In this document: one piece after another, positions 25,401 to 37,849 of the stretch | Layout: every line of letters begins with the position of its first letter | Position numbering within the stretch: the stretch's first letter is position 1 | The notes under the pieces: model-generated | The model's input: only the letters and a program-made list of their open reading frames with translations | Databases searched by the model: none | Told to the model about the DNA's origin: nothing | Made by a program: the position numbers and the translations under genes | Assembly: GCF_041260155.1 (NCBI RefSeq) | Contig: NC_091945.1 | Location: 34,230,296 to 34,294,295, forward strand | Direction of reading: 5' to 3' | DNA length: 64,000 nucleotides | From: Ptychodera flava | Taxonomy: Eukaryota; Hemichordata; Enteropneusta; Ptychoderidae

Positions 25401-28400
25401 AAAAGTGTGGTGCTCTATAGCCTAATGTTGCGATGCTATAAATTACTCATAAAATCAAATGTATAACATAAAAAGAAAAGCAGATGAGCTTACATTTGCA
25501 TTATAAACCGACATTACTTGACAATGCAATTATCCCAAATTAGTTCCGATCGTGTTGTGGAAAAGTAGATAATATACAGTAGGAAAAAGATATGAGATGT
25601 CTGTCATTTTATTCCGAAAGGTCATAGCAAAGTCGATCACCACTGTAAGACAACACATGCATACATAACTTGCAAGCAAGAACTGAAAAGCATTTTTATT
25701 TTTTATATTTATATCACTTTGATACGAAATTCAATCTGTACAAAGAGTTAAAGTGACCATTCTGTCAAGTAATGATCATGGTAACTTTCTAAGCTTTTCA
25801 GAGACACCATTTTGTCGAAGGTACTAGGCATATCTGTCCCAGGGATAACACGTAATAGGTATGGGTCAGATAGTTGTAGCCAGCCCGATAGAATTCAGTA
25901 AAAAACATTCATAACTTTACCTGCCCCGGCCCGCTTCGATATAAGCGGCCCTCTTCCTTCTTCCCACTTGTTGAAAGTGTAGCAATTCCCATGGTGCGTG
26001 TTCACGTGACTAAAGTTGCTATAGAAACACTCATCACCGCTATACTCACACTGTATACAGAAGTTTAATGGTTACGATTAGGGTAATATGATTCTTCGTA
26101 TTACACATTAGTTGAACTCATCCGTACGACAAAGAAATTATATAAGCAGTTATTCTTCGTTACAATAAGTGATAACATTAACAGAGGGGCCGTGCTTACA
26201 GCCATACCTGTCTTGTCCACTTGTCTTGTTATGCCTTTGTTACTAAAATGGAAATATCACATAATATACGGAAAACACGATTATTGGAAGATCGCTCTGG
26301 GTGAAACTGTGAGAGTCAGAAAATCAATCTCTCCAAACTGGCGAATTTTTGTATGGTGAGAATTGTACCTAAATCTCATCATTATAAGACTCTAAATGCC
26401 ATACTTGATGATAACTGAAAATGTACTTTTCTTACCATTCATTGGTGAGAATGTAAATTTTCTCACATATGGGGTTGAGAATGACAAGACACACTCACCA
26501 ATGGCGTGAAAGTGTCACTTTTACACTCTATTCGTTCAATTTCATCCAATGTGGATATCATTTATCTAGGAAGATGACAGTAACATTGGACTTAGAAATC
26601 AAGAGAACCAGGAGAAATCTGGATTTGCTGAATAAGAAATGCACTGAGTTGCACGATCGGTTGCTTCAGAAGCTTCATTGCAACTATCCATCACTTGCTA
26701 CGTAGAACACTGTGAAATGATCGAACTTGGTCACAGCAAAACGAACGAACTCTTCTTATCTATATTATTCAGTTTATCATCCAAAGAAAGAAATGGTGGA
26801 CGTCCTCGTGAAGGCGAATTCAGTAAATATCTTCAAACCAATAAAGTGATGTGGACTATCTCCCTGACTAGTTTTAAGAATTTTTGTAGAGCATTTCAGC
26901 ATTCCGGACCCCCTATATAATACTTTCAGCATTCCAGCCTCACCTATGTAATAGTTTCAACATTCCAGAAGTATGCAATGATTAATTATTGATGAATCTA
27001 ATATTGATGGGTCTAATATTCAAACATTTGAACTTGACGATGTGCATGTACATTTAACGTTTTATCAATCGCTAACATACCTAGGATAAAGTATTCACAT
27101 TAGTTATTTGGGTCCCGTACGACCTTTGAACTACACCTGGTCCAGCTCAACGGAGTTTATAGAGTTTATGTCTGAATGCTTGGAAGATACGGCACCTTGG
27201 TTAAAACACATCATCATAAACATTTACAGGGCTCGAAATAGGCGGTATTCCCGCGTCCACAGACTACCAACTTTTCCCTGGGGCTACCAAAGTCTATGAC
27301 ATGGTAGCCCACATGGACTACCAAAGCGTGGGACAGTACTTGGCGTGCCATGTTCTGTCTTTCACTTTTGGACGAGCTAAATGCAGTCAAATCCAGCTAG
27401 ACACAGGATGGCCAGACTATGACTTTGTTTTGCAAATTACAAAGATGACCTTGCGATGGAACTTTGCAACAAAGTTTCAATATCTCAACTGATGTACTTG
27501 GATGACAGGAACAGAAAATGACGGGCAATGAAAACGTATTCTCATTGCATTTTGATCAACATGTACCAATCACAAACTCCTCCCTACTGCAGAAAGCCCA
27601 CGGTCTGTTTTTAGCCCTGCTGAGAAGGTGTTGATCATTACCATGATGACTATCAAAATTGGCATACAACCCTGGGAATGAAACGGGTTGTCAATACAAT
27701 GATAGGTCACCAAAAGTTTTAGTGTCACTGTCATCAAGTATACCAGTTTCCTTTGGGTAATAAAGGTGTGCAAGTACTCACATTAAATAACTAACAAATT
27801 CACTTCAGGGCAGAATCTTGAAAAATAGCTTTCTCTTCTCTTGTTCAGAAAATCCCTAAACTAAATATGTATGGACTACCAGCCTTTGTCACAGGGCTAC
27901 CAACTTCAGAAAATGGTAGCCCAAGTGAACTACCAGAGAAAGAAGTTATTTTCGAGCCCTGATTTACATTTTTACTAATCAGTAATTTGAGTTCGTTCTT
28001 GCAGACCGTAACCAATCACCAATCGCGCACTTGTGTGGCAGTCAAACTTCATGGGTTAACAACTTTACATACTGTGTACACAATTATTGCTACTCATCCA
28101 TGACCAACCAAGCTGTCGAATACCGCAAAACAACGACAAAAACATATTCCTGTATCACATTATTTGGTAGACAACTTACAAAAACGAATTTGATTATACT
28201 AAGCAAAACAGTTTGGTAGTTTGGAAGCGAATACGAAATGAAACGTACCGGTTTATGAAACACGGAAGACAATATACCAAAAACTCCACAATTTGCTAGT
28301 GTCGTACTCTCAAACCACTAAAAGTTGATCATCGGAGCTAAGTTGTAACAATTCACAGGTTATAGGTTTACAGACACAATACCTTATACGTAACCTTTGT

Positions 28401-31310
28401 CTGAAATTTTTATCTACTCCTGTAGATTACCCCTCATCAAAAACTCTACCTAGCATATTCACGAGAAGAGCTCGTAATTTCTGTGTTGTACGATGAGACC
28501 TAATCTTGTGATGCTGGGGACAGGGCATGGAGCTGCTACTTTTTGGTTGGTAGTCTGTCATTAGAGCACGGTCCCTTGACCGACAGTGTTAGGTTAGACC
28601 CAAATTACGTTGGTGGCAACACTTGACAGGCTTAACATCAATTGAAGCAACTCGAGAAGCAAGGACAGGATGGTCCGGAGATGGGGTTGCGGCATCAAAT
28701 ACACTCATTCAGCCTCCGTATAGGCTTTGGAATAGAGAGAGAGGGAGAATAGACGCAGGTTTTTTCCTGACAAATGTCAAATAGACAGCATTGGTTTATT
28801 TGGTATCACTGTCTGACATTATTACGACTTTCTGCCTGCTAATGAAGGAGACTTCCAAGACTACTGTGACTCACGCCAACTGCGCATGTGCACGCTTCTT
28901 TGAACTTACCCGGTATTCAAACAAAGAGAATTGTGAAATTCGCCAATCTTCAATAAGCTTTAACTGACCATGTTTTATTGAAAGTTATAAGTCAGTACAC
29001 AATAGCGAGGCGTAAGTGAGAGTAAAGTCACTTTTGACGTTAGTTACCAATATGAAGCACGTGCTAAAATCGTCACGTAAATAATAACAATTTCAATAAC
29101 ATCACTATAGATATGTTGCTTCTCCTCTCCCCCGGACAGGCTACGATACTAGCTTCGGCTACATGGAATGGTGCAATAGCTTTTGAAAATGTAATGCAGA
29201 CCTGACTTCCCTGTCTTAAATCCCGACTATTTCGATTCTTTGAATGACCCCCTCGATTCCCAACCGTAAGTAATGACAGCTCCCCTAATCATATGTTAGT
29301 TAAGGTGACTATTTATGGTTAATTTATGGACAAACATTCCTTCTCAGAGAGACCTTTACCCATTCGAAGCCGATCGGAGTATTTTCAAATTAAATTGCTA
29401 TCACATGTAATAAATTGATGTGTACCTACCTTAAGAATCATGTGTTTAGCTTGGTGACCCGTCCGCACGACAAAATCTGTCATATTGTAACTGCTATCGT
29501 ATGTGCTCGTGTTTGACCAGGAAAAGGAATGTACTCTGTTGACAAACTCTTCGGTATACAAGTGAGGATTGATTACGACATAATTTTCGTCTACCACACC
29601 TGCAATAAATGAGTTTATCGTGTTCAGAGATGTGGCAGTGTTCCGGATGTATTCAGTCCGACATTATTGTAATCGCTTAGTATCACAGACAGGTCAAGAT
29701 ACCACCGTTACAATAAAATACGGACCGACCAGTGGGGAATAAAAGGATTTGTTGTTAGCAGATAAATCTTCGGCTCAAAACAAGTCATTTTATTCCCCGC
29801 TGGTTGTTTCGGTTTTTTTTTTGTGTGTACTTCACTGGTTGCAGTTTTATCCCTATTTTGAGGTGGTTTGTATCGTTACCACCGTTACATTGTGTGTGTA
29901 TTGCCATTTTGTTTTTTGTTTTTCATGCGCATAAATAAGAAACAAATTTCTTCATTAATTAACAAAGGGAAGATCCTTTGCGTTTCAGTCAAGGTTAAGA
30001 CGAAAATGACCTGAAAAATCAAGTGTCTTCAAATGGATTGATCTAGAAATATGTGTACTCTTCATGTGATATACATATCTGTAAATGATGAAATAAAGCC
30101 AGTGAAGGAAGTAAGGTAACGGTGCACATCCTCACGTTTGTTGTTAGCAACAGCATTGCCATGTCCTAGTTCCGGTATTTTTTTGAAAACCCTACGATTT
30201 TAATAGATTGAGCAATCTTTGTGGGTTTGTTGAACACATACGGATCAATAAGAGCATGAGATTCAATGACGAATTTTGTCAACTTATCAATCGATTCAGA
30301 CTGGTTAAAAAGAAAACCGACACCAAGTTGGTTGTGTTTCCAATATAGGACATCAAAGTATAGCGAATGTAAACTTGGGCACAGGTCAGACAGTCAAATT
30401 ACGATTTCGGATGTTATCATTGTGCCGTTGCGCGATTTTGGCCTGTTCCGCATTATGTTTTACGTCTCAGCTATTGACAAAACTTCATATATTCTTTGCT
30501 AATGACCATGTCAATGTTAATAGAACACTCTACACACATGTAAACATGTTAAAATATAAAACTGTGGTTCTCATTCTTGGTTTTACTGGGCCACAACACA
30601 GCTACATTATAAAGCTACCAAGTGAAAGTTCATTGGTGTACAGTGTGGAATCATACTGCTTGTCTGTAAACCGTTCACGAGTAATGTCTTATTGTGCCAG
30701 AGAAGGTACAGATTTCTGATTGCACACAAATTGGCAATGATATCATGGGATACTCGCTTTAGATCTACCTTACCTTTAGACGTAAATAGTTAGACTCAAT
30801 TAGCGATGAATTGTTGTCGATGAAGCCATTAGTATTTGTATGCTCATTCCCTGTCTCATAAATCCCTAAAGAGAACGCTTGCATAAACATCACGGCAAAG
30901 TCAATGAACACATCCATCAACTGAGAGAGATGCCTTGAATATAATATCTGTGCTACTAAAGTCATTATAAAAACTTTCTTGTTATGTCCAGAACCTACCT
31001 AAATGGATACCGACTTCGCCAATGTCTCTTTCCGTAAATGCTGATTCACGGTATTTGTTGAAATTACATAGAGTAACAGCCGGGAATTCAAGCTCACTTG
31101 TATAGTTAACGTCGGTCTTCGTGACATGGTGACGTTCGACATAGTAAATTATACTTGATATGCACTGGTAAAGCAAAAACACCGCCGATGCGAGGAAAGC
31201 CACAATCCAGACAATGCAATGCGTCTTACCAAGCCAATATCCGTGGCAGTGATGTGTTTAACACCATGAATATCTGCTGCGTCCAAGGTTTTACAACTGT
31301 TCTCTTGCAT
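19494..31310 (-). CDS. Acid-sensing/DEG-ENaC family cation channel subunit
   Basis: Nine exons on the minus strand: 31310-30999, 30955-30774, 29599-29430, 26050-25921, 24900-24706, 22782-22585, 20703-20544, 20241-20150, 19696-19494 (stop), about 547 residues. Features in order: DIHGVKHI N-terminal HG motif; TM1 around VAFLASAVFLLYQC; FPAVTLCNFN post-TM1 motif; CYTFN; GNGLKLILDIELEEY; a Cys-rich ectodomain with CRIECETLAVQTECGCR and CSCADPC; then pre-TM2 and TM2 with GLCLGASILTILELLEF, which contains the GxS selectivity filter. DEG/ENaC subunits form trimeric sodium channels gated by protons, peptides or force; the ligand here is unknown. Oddities: an apparent 1-nt deletion near 31245 shifts frame between the HG motif and TM1, the first intron would be only 43 nt, and the exon 2 to exon 3 join is out of phase with its best donor. 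It could therefore be a recent pseudogene or carry assembly errors. Exons 3-9 fit the family well. Confidence 0.85.
19870..20140. repeat. Minisatellite, about 36-bp unit
   Basis: About seven degenerate copies with the core agccaatgatgtgac and an aacctctta spacer. It lies in the last intron of the channel gene and stops just short of the splice donor of the penultimate exon at 20150. Confidence 0.85.
20851..21143. mobile_element. Short inverted-repeat element (MITE-like) in channel intron
   Basis: Ends TTGTGCTGTACCGATAAC and GTTATCGGAACAGTACAA are imperfect reverse complements, and a CTACCCTATTTTT motif occurs near both ends. About 290 bp, no coding capacity. Confidence 0.6.
22783..24705. other. 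Large intron of the channel gene
   Basis: AT-rich, with no conserved coding stretch or RNA gene seen. Near 23.75-23.95 kb there are two related short segments, ggtatgcaggttcatagggatgat-like and ggcatacaggttcctgggata-like, each followed by TGTGATAT, a weak local repeat. Confidence 0.5.
25347..25555. mobile_element. MITE family 2, copy 1 (ACACGATTGG ends)
   Basis: 209 bp with terminal inverted repeats of about 30 bp starting ACACGATTGGAACTAATT. Flanked by TGTGGA on both sides, a perfect 6-bp target duplication. Other copies lie at 31.9, 37.1 and 55.5 kb. Confidence 0.85.
26051..29429. other. Large intron of the channel gene between exons 3 and 4
   Basis: It contains the element at 27227-27961. 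The remainder shows no coding pattern on either strand that fits the channel or any recognised family. Confidence 0.5.
27227..27961. mobile_element. hAT-like non-autonomous element
   Basis: Ends CAGGGCTCGAAATA and TATTTTCGAGCCCTG are reverse complements. Internal blocks with CTACCAA and GGTAGCCC repeat near both ends. ATTTA flanks both ends, a short candidate target duplication; hAT elements usually give 8 bp, so the class is tentative. It sits in intron 3 of the channel gene. Confidence 0.7.
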
Positions 31311-31918
31311 TTTAGTCGTTGCAAAAACGAAGAGGAGTGACTACTTTCGGATTTCACCTTTTTCAGCGTTTATATAAATTCGATTGAGTAGCATGAACAG
31401 TAGTTGAAAACTTAGTGATTGCGTAATGGTCACGTGTTTTTTTATAATGTGGTCAAGTTATTCTTTATTTGTATTGGCAAGTGTTACCAGGCTACAACGA
31501 CACTTGATCTTGAATGTCATCATTAAAGTTGAGTTTTTCTTCTGATAAGTGCTGCTCACTTATTATAATGAGAGAAGTAAATATTTCACGAACGATCTTT
31601 CTATTTGCTTTGTAAACATGCTAAGTGATATAGAACGTGCAGCAATGCTTTGACATCTGTGTTCTGGCTTGACGATGAGGAAATTGTCTTAGGGGCATGG
31701 CCGTACCTTATCTATTGTCTGGAATGTTCATACTGGAACTATTTTTCTTCTTCCGTGAGATCATTTGACGAGTCTTTCAAAAAAAAATCTAAAATGGATG
31801 AAAAGTTGAAGTGGAAGAGTGTCCGGAAGTGCAGAGTTTAACTGATGGTTGATAATTCGGTAAATGTACCAGGGTTCTTTATGAATATGTTATATCAATC
31901 TGACATTATATATTTAGA

Positions 31919-32120
31919 ACACGGTCGGAACTAATGTGGGATAATTGGATGGTGAAGTAATGTCTGTATAATCTGCATATGTAAGCTAATCTGCTTTTCT
32001 TTTTACGTTACACACTGAGTACTTTGTAATATTGCAACATTCAGCTATAGGGCACCAAACACGTTTGAGAAATTTGAAACATATGAAGATCCAATTATCA
32101 CAAATTAGTTCCAATCCTGT
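31919..32120. mobile_element. MITE family 2, copy 2
   Basis: 202 bp with ACACGGTCGGAACTAAT and reverse-complement end AATTAGTTCCAATCCTGT. Flanks TTTAGA and TTTAGG agree at five of six positions with the 6-bp duplication of copy 1. Confidence 0.8.
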
Positions 32121-34108
32121 TTTAGGCGATAGAAGCAATATTACCATATCTTACAAACCGTTTATCCATTCCTGATAAAGGTGCAACGATTTCATTTCAT
32201 AAAAAAGAGCCAGAGAAACAAGACATAAGAAGAAAAAACAAAAACAAAACCAAAAAATAATTTATCTATTTCTTAAAACTCTGGGATACACTTTTGATTA
32301 TCAAGACGTATTGTTTAGACTCGACTTCGTGTACGTAATTCGGCGGAAGACATTTTAAGTGATAAAGGGGAAACTAACAGGAAGTGATGCGTAAGACGAA
32401 GCGTAAACATTTAAATTGCGAATCTAATCAGCTGATCACATCGTAAATTTGAAAGACTCGAGAAGCTTTTCCCTCAAAAAATGAATGCAACCATCGCAAA
32501 TTGTGCTGATACGCAACCGCCCATCCTCCTTGAAAATCGATCGAAATTTAATTGAGTTAATCTAGTATAGATTATTCAGTATGTTAATTCAGGTTAATGA
32601 CACCATGTGTATAAGTAATACACGTTAACAGGCTAAAGCATAAACGTTGTTTGAAGTTATTGTATGACTATGATCACTAATGGATGCAATAAGCGGCTTA
32701 AGTTAGCTCTAGATCTATCGAAAGATCCTCATAACATCGATTAAAGTGCATCGCTGAGTTAAACATCGGATGCAAGAAGAAATAACTGTACACTTTAACG
32801 CAAGGTAGTCAATAGAATATTGTGCGTCGCTTACGTAGATACCTTTATTAGAATGCACTGTGTATCATTTGCAGCATCAATCAAATGTTCTTGAATCGGT
32901 GATTTTTACCGTGAACTTTTAACATACACAACAAGGAAACATGGCCAGTTTGTGGCATTAGGTGGAGAATAAAATTAAATGTAAGGATCGGTATGATTTT
33001 TCGAAAATCGGTTAGAAGAGTGGGTTTCAATTGATTCCATAGTAAATACTGTCGAGATATTTAAAGAGACGGCAACATCTTTTGATCGTTTTTTTTTTTT
33101 TTTTAAATATCAACTGTGTTAAAGTCGAAACGGACTAGTTCTAAGTCGTCAACAGAATGTGTAGAAGATGTGGAATCCGATGTCTCCTTTCGTTTATTTG
33201 CATCTTAAACAAAAAGTGAAATGTTTGGATCATTCAGTTTGTATTGTAAACATTGTCTCTACCAACAAGTCAATCAATTTTTCCTTAAAGTTCAACAGTC
33301 GATAATAATTAATGCATTCTTCACATCGACATGTGTTTTTGAACACACGGTTGATTACACGGGTTTCCATGCGTGCATTTGATATACAAAGGCACATATA
33401 CTAAAATCACTCGTCAAAATTACAGCCTCTGTTCGCCACTGCAATCAACCTTTTTTTCAAATTGTCGTGAGCAAGAAATCATGTCTTCTTAATATCAACA
33501 CTGAAATTAAATGATCGAAATTAAGTGTAAACGTAACATCATTTCCCAGTCCCAATCAACAGTAAGCCTATTCCTGTGACAACATGTAACAACATGTGGT
33601 TCGGTACATGTCGCGTCTCTTTATACAGTTCTCCAATTTACGAAGTTTATGAAGGGACGGTTAGAAGCTTTAAGTACAGAAATAATGATTGGGCAAAGTA
33701 GTATTATATATTTATATATACTGGCACCATATCACTCTCATTTTGGACCGAGGCGGGAGGCCCGGCCCCCTAGCTTACCCAAAAAGGGAGATGCGCCGAA
33801 TTTTGGTACGATGTTGAAATTATTTTCGTATTCGTATTCGTATTCGTATTGGAGTCATCGACAAAGTTTGTTATTTTAAGTCCAAATTTTGAACCTTTTA
33901 TATAAAAGTTCTGTCTTTACAGAACTTTAAGTACTTTTATGATAATATATCAATACTTCAATATATGAGAATGTGAGTTGAAAAAGATCCGATCCTTTTT
34001 TAGGCCCTAGATTCAAAAATATCGTTGCTATCATTAGAGGAGAGATTTTAAAAACATTGAGCCAGTAGTCTTTGGAGGAGATATTTTTTAAACAAACACC
34101 ATTTTTAG

Positions 34109-34134
34109 CTCACGTGTTAACACACGTGAGCTAA
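34109..34134. repeat. Palindrome with CACGTG cores
   Basis: AGCTCACGTGT and its reverse complement flank a short TAAC centre. It begins a repeat-like stretch with a CTGT tandem tract. Confidence 0.7.
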
Positions 34135-35089
34135 TGTCGCAGCAATATCTGTCTGTCTGTATGTCTGTCTGTCTATCAGTGCACCCAATATAATCTAAAA
34201 AACAGCTAATCAGATCAGAATCAAATCTGGTACATGGATTTAGTTTGCAAATGGCAAAAACTAATTAGTTTTTGGTGGGTGTGGCTTGCTTACTTTTTGT
34301 TCATTTGCATGATAAATGATTTTAGAAAAAAACGGATACACACTTAGAACGACTGCATAGAATTTGATGAGATTTGCTACAAATGTTGATTACACCAAGA
34401 TATATCAGCCATGAGAGGCATTAAGGGATGAGATGAAAGAAAGTTCCTGATTTGCATATTTAATGAACTTTCCTAATAAAGGATATAACAATACGTTGTA
34501 AAACACACAATCAGTATGTTTTTGTTATTTTGAGTGTGTATTAGGTTCATAATACAGGCACAGAAATGCATTATGGGATACCCGGGAAAAGGTCTATTGC
34601 GGAAGTTAGATCAGATAGATCCGATAGGGGATCCCGATGTTGATAAAGAGTTACCGGGCTATAAAGATATATTCCGCCTTCAATCACAGATCTTTCAAGT
34701 TGAGTCAACGTTCAGTGAGCGCTTCCGAAGTCCAGGATTTCAAACCTGTTGTTTCAAACGAGTGATATATATGATATAAAAGGGGTACAAAATGAAAAAT
34801 TTACGAGTTATACTAAAGCACCGTCTCTCCCATCCCCCACTCCCAATGTGGGAGCGGTGATTCGGGAGACATATCGGACGTCCGGAAAGAGTTTATTTGT
34901 TTATTTCCAAATGAAGTTATCAAACCAAGGAGCACATATTGTACAAATTGTAACTTTCTTGGATCACTAAATTAAATTTGAATTACTTTCCCCCAGTGTG
35001 CAGACACAAAAATATAATATAATATTTTCATCGCTTAGCACTGCAGGCACTCTTGCGTTTTTCTGTGTACTTTTTATATCCCCTTTAGT

Positions 35090-35868
35090 CAGGTGCAGCC
35101 AACGGAGCTATTCATCGAAATAGCTATTCCGGAAGCAATTTTTGAGGGCAGGGGCAATTTTAATTTTGCTAGGGCAGGGGACATATTTTTAGGTGGCAGC
35201 AGAGCAAATTTTAGTTTTTTTGTCGGGCAGGGCAGATATTGGTTGATTGTCCTGGGGACAGGGCTTGGCGAAAAACGAGAAGAGGGGAAGCTACTTTTAA
35301 AACGGGGACAGGGGAATTTCAGCCATGGTGTTTCCGGGAATGGGGACACAGTGCAAGTACTTATACCTTTTAAAGGTAACTTAGTCTATCGATTGACCCC
35401 ATATCTCCCTCTATGTACTGCGAGATGGAAACCAAATACAAGGCCACTGCAGTATGTGTCTGCACGGGAATGTTAATTTTCAGGGGAATTTTTTCTCAGG
35501 GCAGGGGAAAATCGACAGTTTTTTTTCATCACAGGGTAGGTTAGCTTCATGTTTGCAGGGGAAATGGAATGACAAAATTTTGAGGGGAATTTTTTCCACG
35601 GCAGGGGAAGTCGGCAAGTTTTTTTTTCGCCACGGGAGCTTCAAACATTCACTGTGGGGAGGGGAAACAGGCAAAAATATGTGGGGAGCGGGTAAAAATG
35701 AAGATTCAGTGCGGCAGGGTAAGTCGAAAAATTTTCAGTGGGAGGGCAAATTATTAATTAATTACCCTCATGACTTAAAATTAGTCAGTTCACATTACTT
35801 GTCATGTACAATATATCTTATCATAGTAAGGACCCCTTTAAAAATGCATTGTTCGTTGGCTGCACCTG
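35090..35868. mobile_element. Non-autonomous DNA element with CAGGTGCAGCC ends and G-rich interior
   Basis: Ends CAGGTGCAGCCAACG and its reverse complement are flanked by TTTAGT at 35084-35089 and 35869-35874. The paralogous site near 39544-39560 carries no insertion, an empty site that fixes the boundaries. The interior repeats GGCAGGGGAA/AATTTT-type blocks. CA...TG ends resemble hAT elements. Confidence 0.82.
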
Positions 35869-37139
35869 TTTAGTTTCATAAGATGTAAGTACACTGTACA
35901 GCGATTGAAAATCTGTAATGTTTTATTCAACACATTGCATCGCTTTCAGCAGTCTGAGATGACAAAATTCGACTAATCACCCGCTACCTTTACATTCAGT
36001 TATTTGTCGAAATGACGTCGCATTTATTTGACAAGTACGTTAGAGCATTGTAAGAAAAGTTCAGCAAAGGTACTTTTTTTTCCTCTTACAACTTATGCCT
36101 TTCTTTCTTTTCCACAGTTCATACGAATAATTCTTACCGAGAAGTGGTTTCGCCAATTTGTGTTATGCTCACCGTTTGTCTATCCGCCTGAAATGCTGAT
36201 TACGTCCATCTGAGCTTTTCATTGTCTTCAGGTATCTATCTCATGGTCCTAAAGTTTTCTTGCCTTTAACTATTTTTGGACGTTGTGATAGGAAGCTATA
36301 GTCTGACAACACTGTCCTATGTTATGAAGAAAGTAGGATAATTTTGCAAATTTCATCTAAATTGAAGAAGAAGTTAATGAGATGGCCAAGGTCTGTGGTG
36401 GTTCCACCCAAAGCATTTCAAGGCCCGACAGAGCAACTATACTAGGCGATGCGTTCACATTATTTCAAACACGAATCAGCATTGGCCACCTCTCTGGTGT
36501 CTGATGTAGTCGCGTTTGCTTCGATTCATGATGAAATTTAAAACTTGCTTCTGGGACAGTTGAGTAATACAATGCATGAAACAATTCGGACCTTGCCCCC
36601 GACGCGTTGTATAAAGCAAACATGTTTTATGGTATTTCGATTACTCGGTTCACGTCAATAGCTAAAATTAGAACTATTGTCAGAGGTAACAACATATATG
36701 ATGTAGGCCCAATCAAGTGCTTGGCATCAGCAAAGAAGTGGGAAACCAAATTCGAATTCTGTTGATATAGTTTAGAACAATTCGTAACAAACCGCGGCAC
36801 ACCTGTTTACCGCAATGGAATTTCAATAATCAAATTAGAAAATGGGTTACTTGTTGATGTTTATAGTGTACTAAAATCTATTGCATATTGAATTATACCC
36901 CTTATTTCTATTTCGTATTTCTAATTTCAGTTTATCATTGCTAAATAGGCATAATCATCGTACTTTAGGGTTGGTGATAGTGGCAAAACAATCTGTCCAA
37001 TTATTTATCAGGCTGACGTAAAATTGAAAATACAGGACAATGTGATTGAGCGTCACTTTTGCTTTGCAGAGCTCAACTTGAACAAGTCTCCATGCTGCTT
37101 ATCATTAAAAAGTAAACATTTGAAACAATGTTAGTATCA

Positions 37140-37348
37140 ACACGATTGGAACTAATTTGGGATAATTGGATGGTAAAGTAGTGTCGGTTTAATCTGAAAA
37201 TATAAGCTCATCTGCTTTTCTTTTTAAATTATACACTCGTTTTACGAGTGATTTGTAACATTGGAACATTCAGCTATAGGGCACCTATGACTTTTGAGAA
37301 TTTGAAAACTATGAAGATCCAATTATCCCAAATCAGTTCCAATCGTGT
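37140..37348. mobile_element. MITE family 2, copy 3
   Basis: Same 30-bp inverted ends and size as the 25.3-kb copy. A target duplication is not clear. Inserted in the broken DED-region copy. Confidence 0.8.
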
Positions 37349-37454
37349 TTATTACATTACAGTGAACTTTTTCCATGCAGTGTCTGCAATCACTGCTGTT
37401 GTTTCAACACGTCCAGTGTACACTCGCACACGATTATTTCGTCCACTGGAGGAC

Positions 37455-37790
37455 CTAAAATAGTAAAATAGATCCTTGTGGAACACCAATATTTATCTTT
37501 TGCATATCTGAGAGTTTGCCCATGTGGCAAACAATTTGGGAGCAGTCTGACAAATATGAACTGAACCAATTTATTACATCTCTATGTAAACCATATAAAG
37601 ATAATTTCTTAACTAAGATATCGTGATCTACAAGATCGAAAGCTTTAGAAAGATCCAGGAACATTATACCAGAGAGGCGTCCTCCGTCTGTATTTTCTAA
37701 TAATTCATCACATGCGGAGAAGGGCAGTTTGACAAGAATGATTCTTTCCCAATCCTGACTGCTTGTCGTAAGGACTCTATCAGACAAAAA
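37455..37790 (-). mobile_element. LINE reverse transcriptase fragment, short
   Basis: The minus strand carries FLDLSKAFDLVDHDILVKK and GVPQGSIL, nearly identical to 17100-17400. It was co-duplicated with the downstream module and is clearly non-functional. Confidence 0.8.
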
Positions 37791-37849
37791 TTCACATTAC
37801 CTTATTGTGTACATGTACATGATGATGTAACACGCTGCAAGACCGTATT

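Larger units (their letters stand above)
31311..34890. other. Gene-free interval 5' of the channel gene
   Basis: It includes the channel promoter side, one family-2 MITE (31919-32120), a T tract at about 33090-33104, a short TTCGTA tandem (about 33824-33850), and a palindrome GCTCACGTG...CACGTGAGC (34109-34134) followed by a CTGT-rich tract. No protein-coding evidence. Confidence 0.5.
34896..37430 (+). pseudogene. Broken copy of the DED-gene 5' region
   Basis: Collinear with 39320-42190, which carries the intact DED exons. The first DED exon (36012-36069) keeps its 58-nt length and donor but has an in-frame TAA at 36051-36053. The second DED exon (from about 36371) is cut short near 36518, where about 950 bp present in the intact copy are missing. 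A 779-bp element is inserted at 35090-35868 and a family-2 MITE at 37140-37348. It cannot encode a DED. Its left end corresponds closely to the point where orphan copy 1 (17.5-19.3 kb) stops, suggesting both may be halves of one former copy. Confidence 0.75.

Noticed and set aside
35093..35873. Two overlapping plus-strand open frames in the G-rich element
   Set aside because: They lie wholly inside a flanked non-autonomous element, have low complexity and match no transposase motif.
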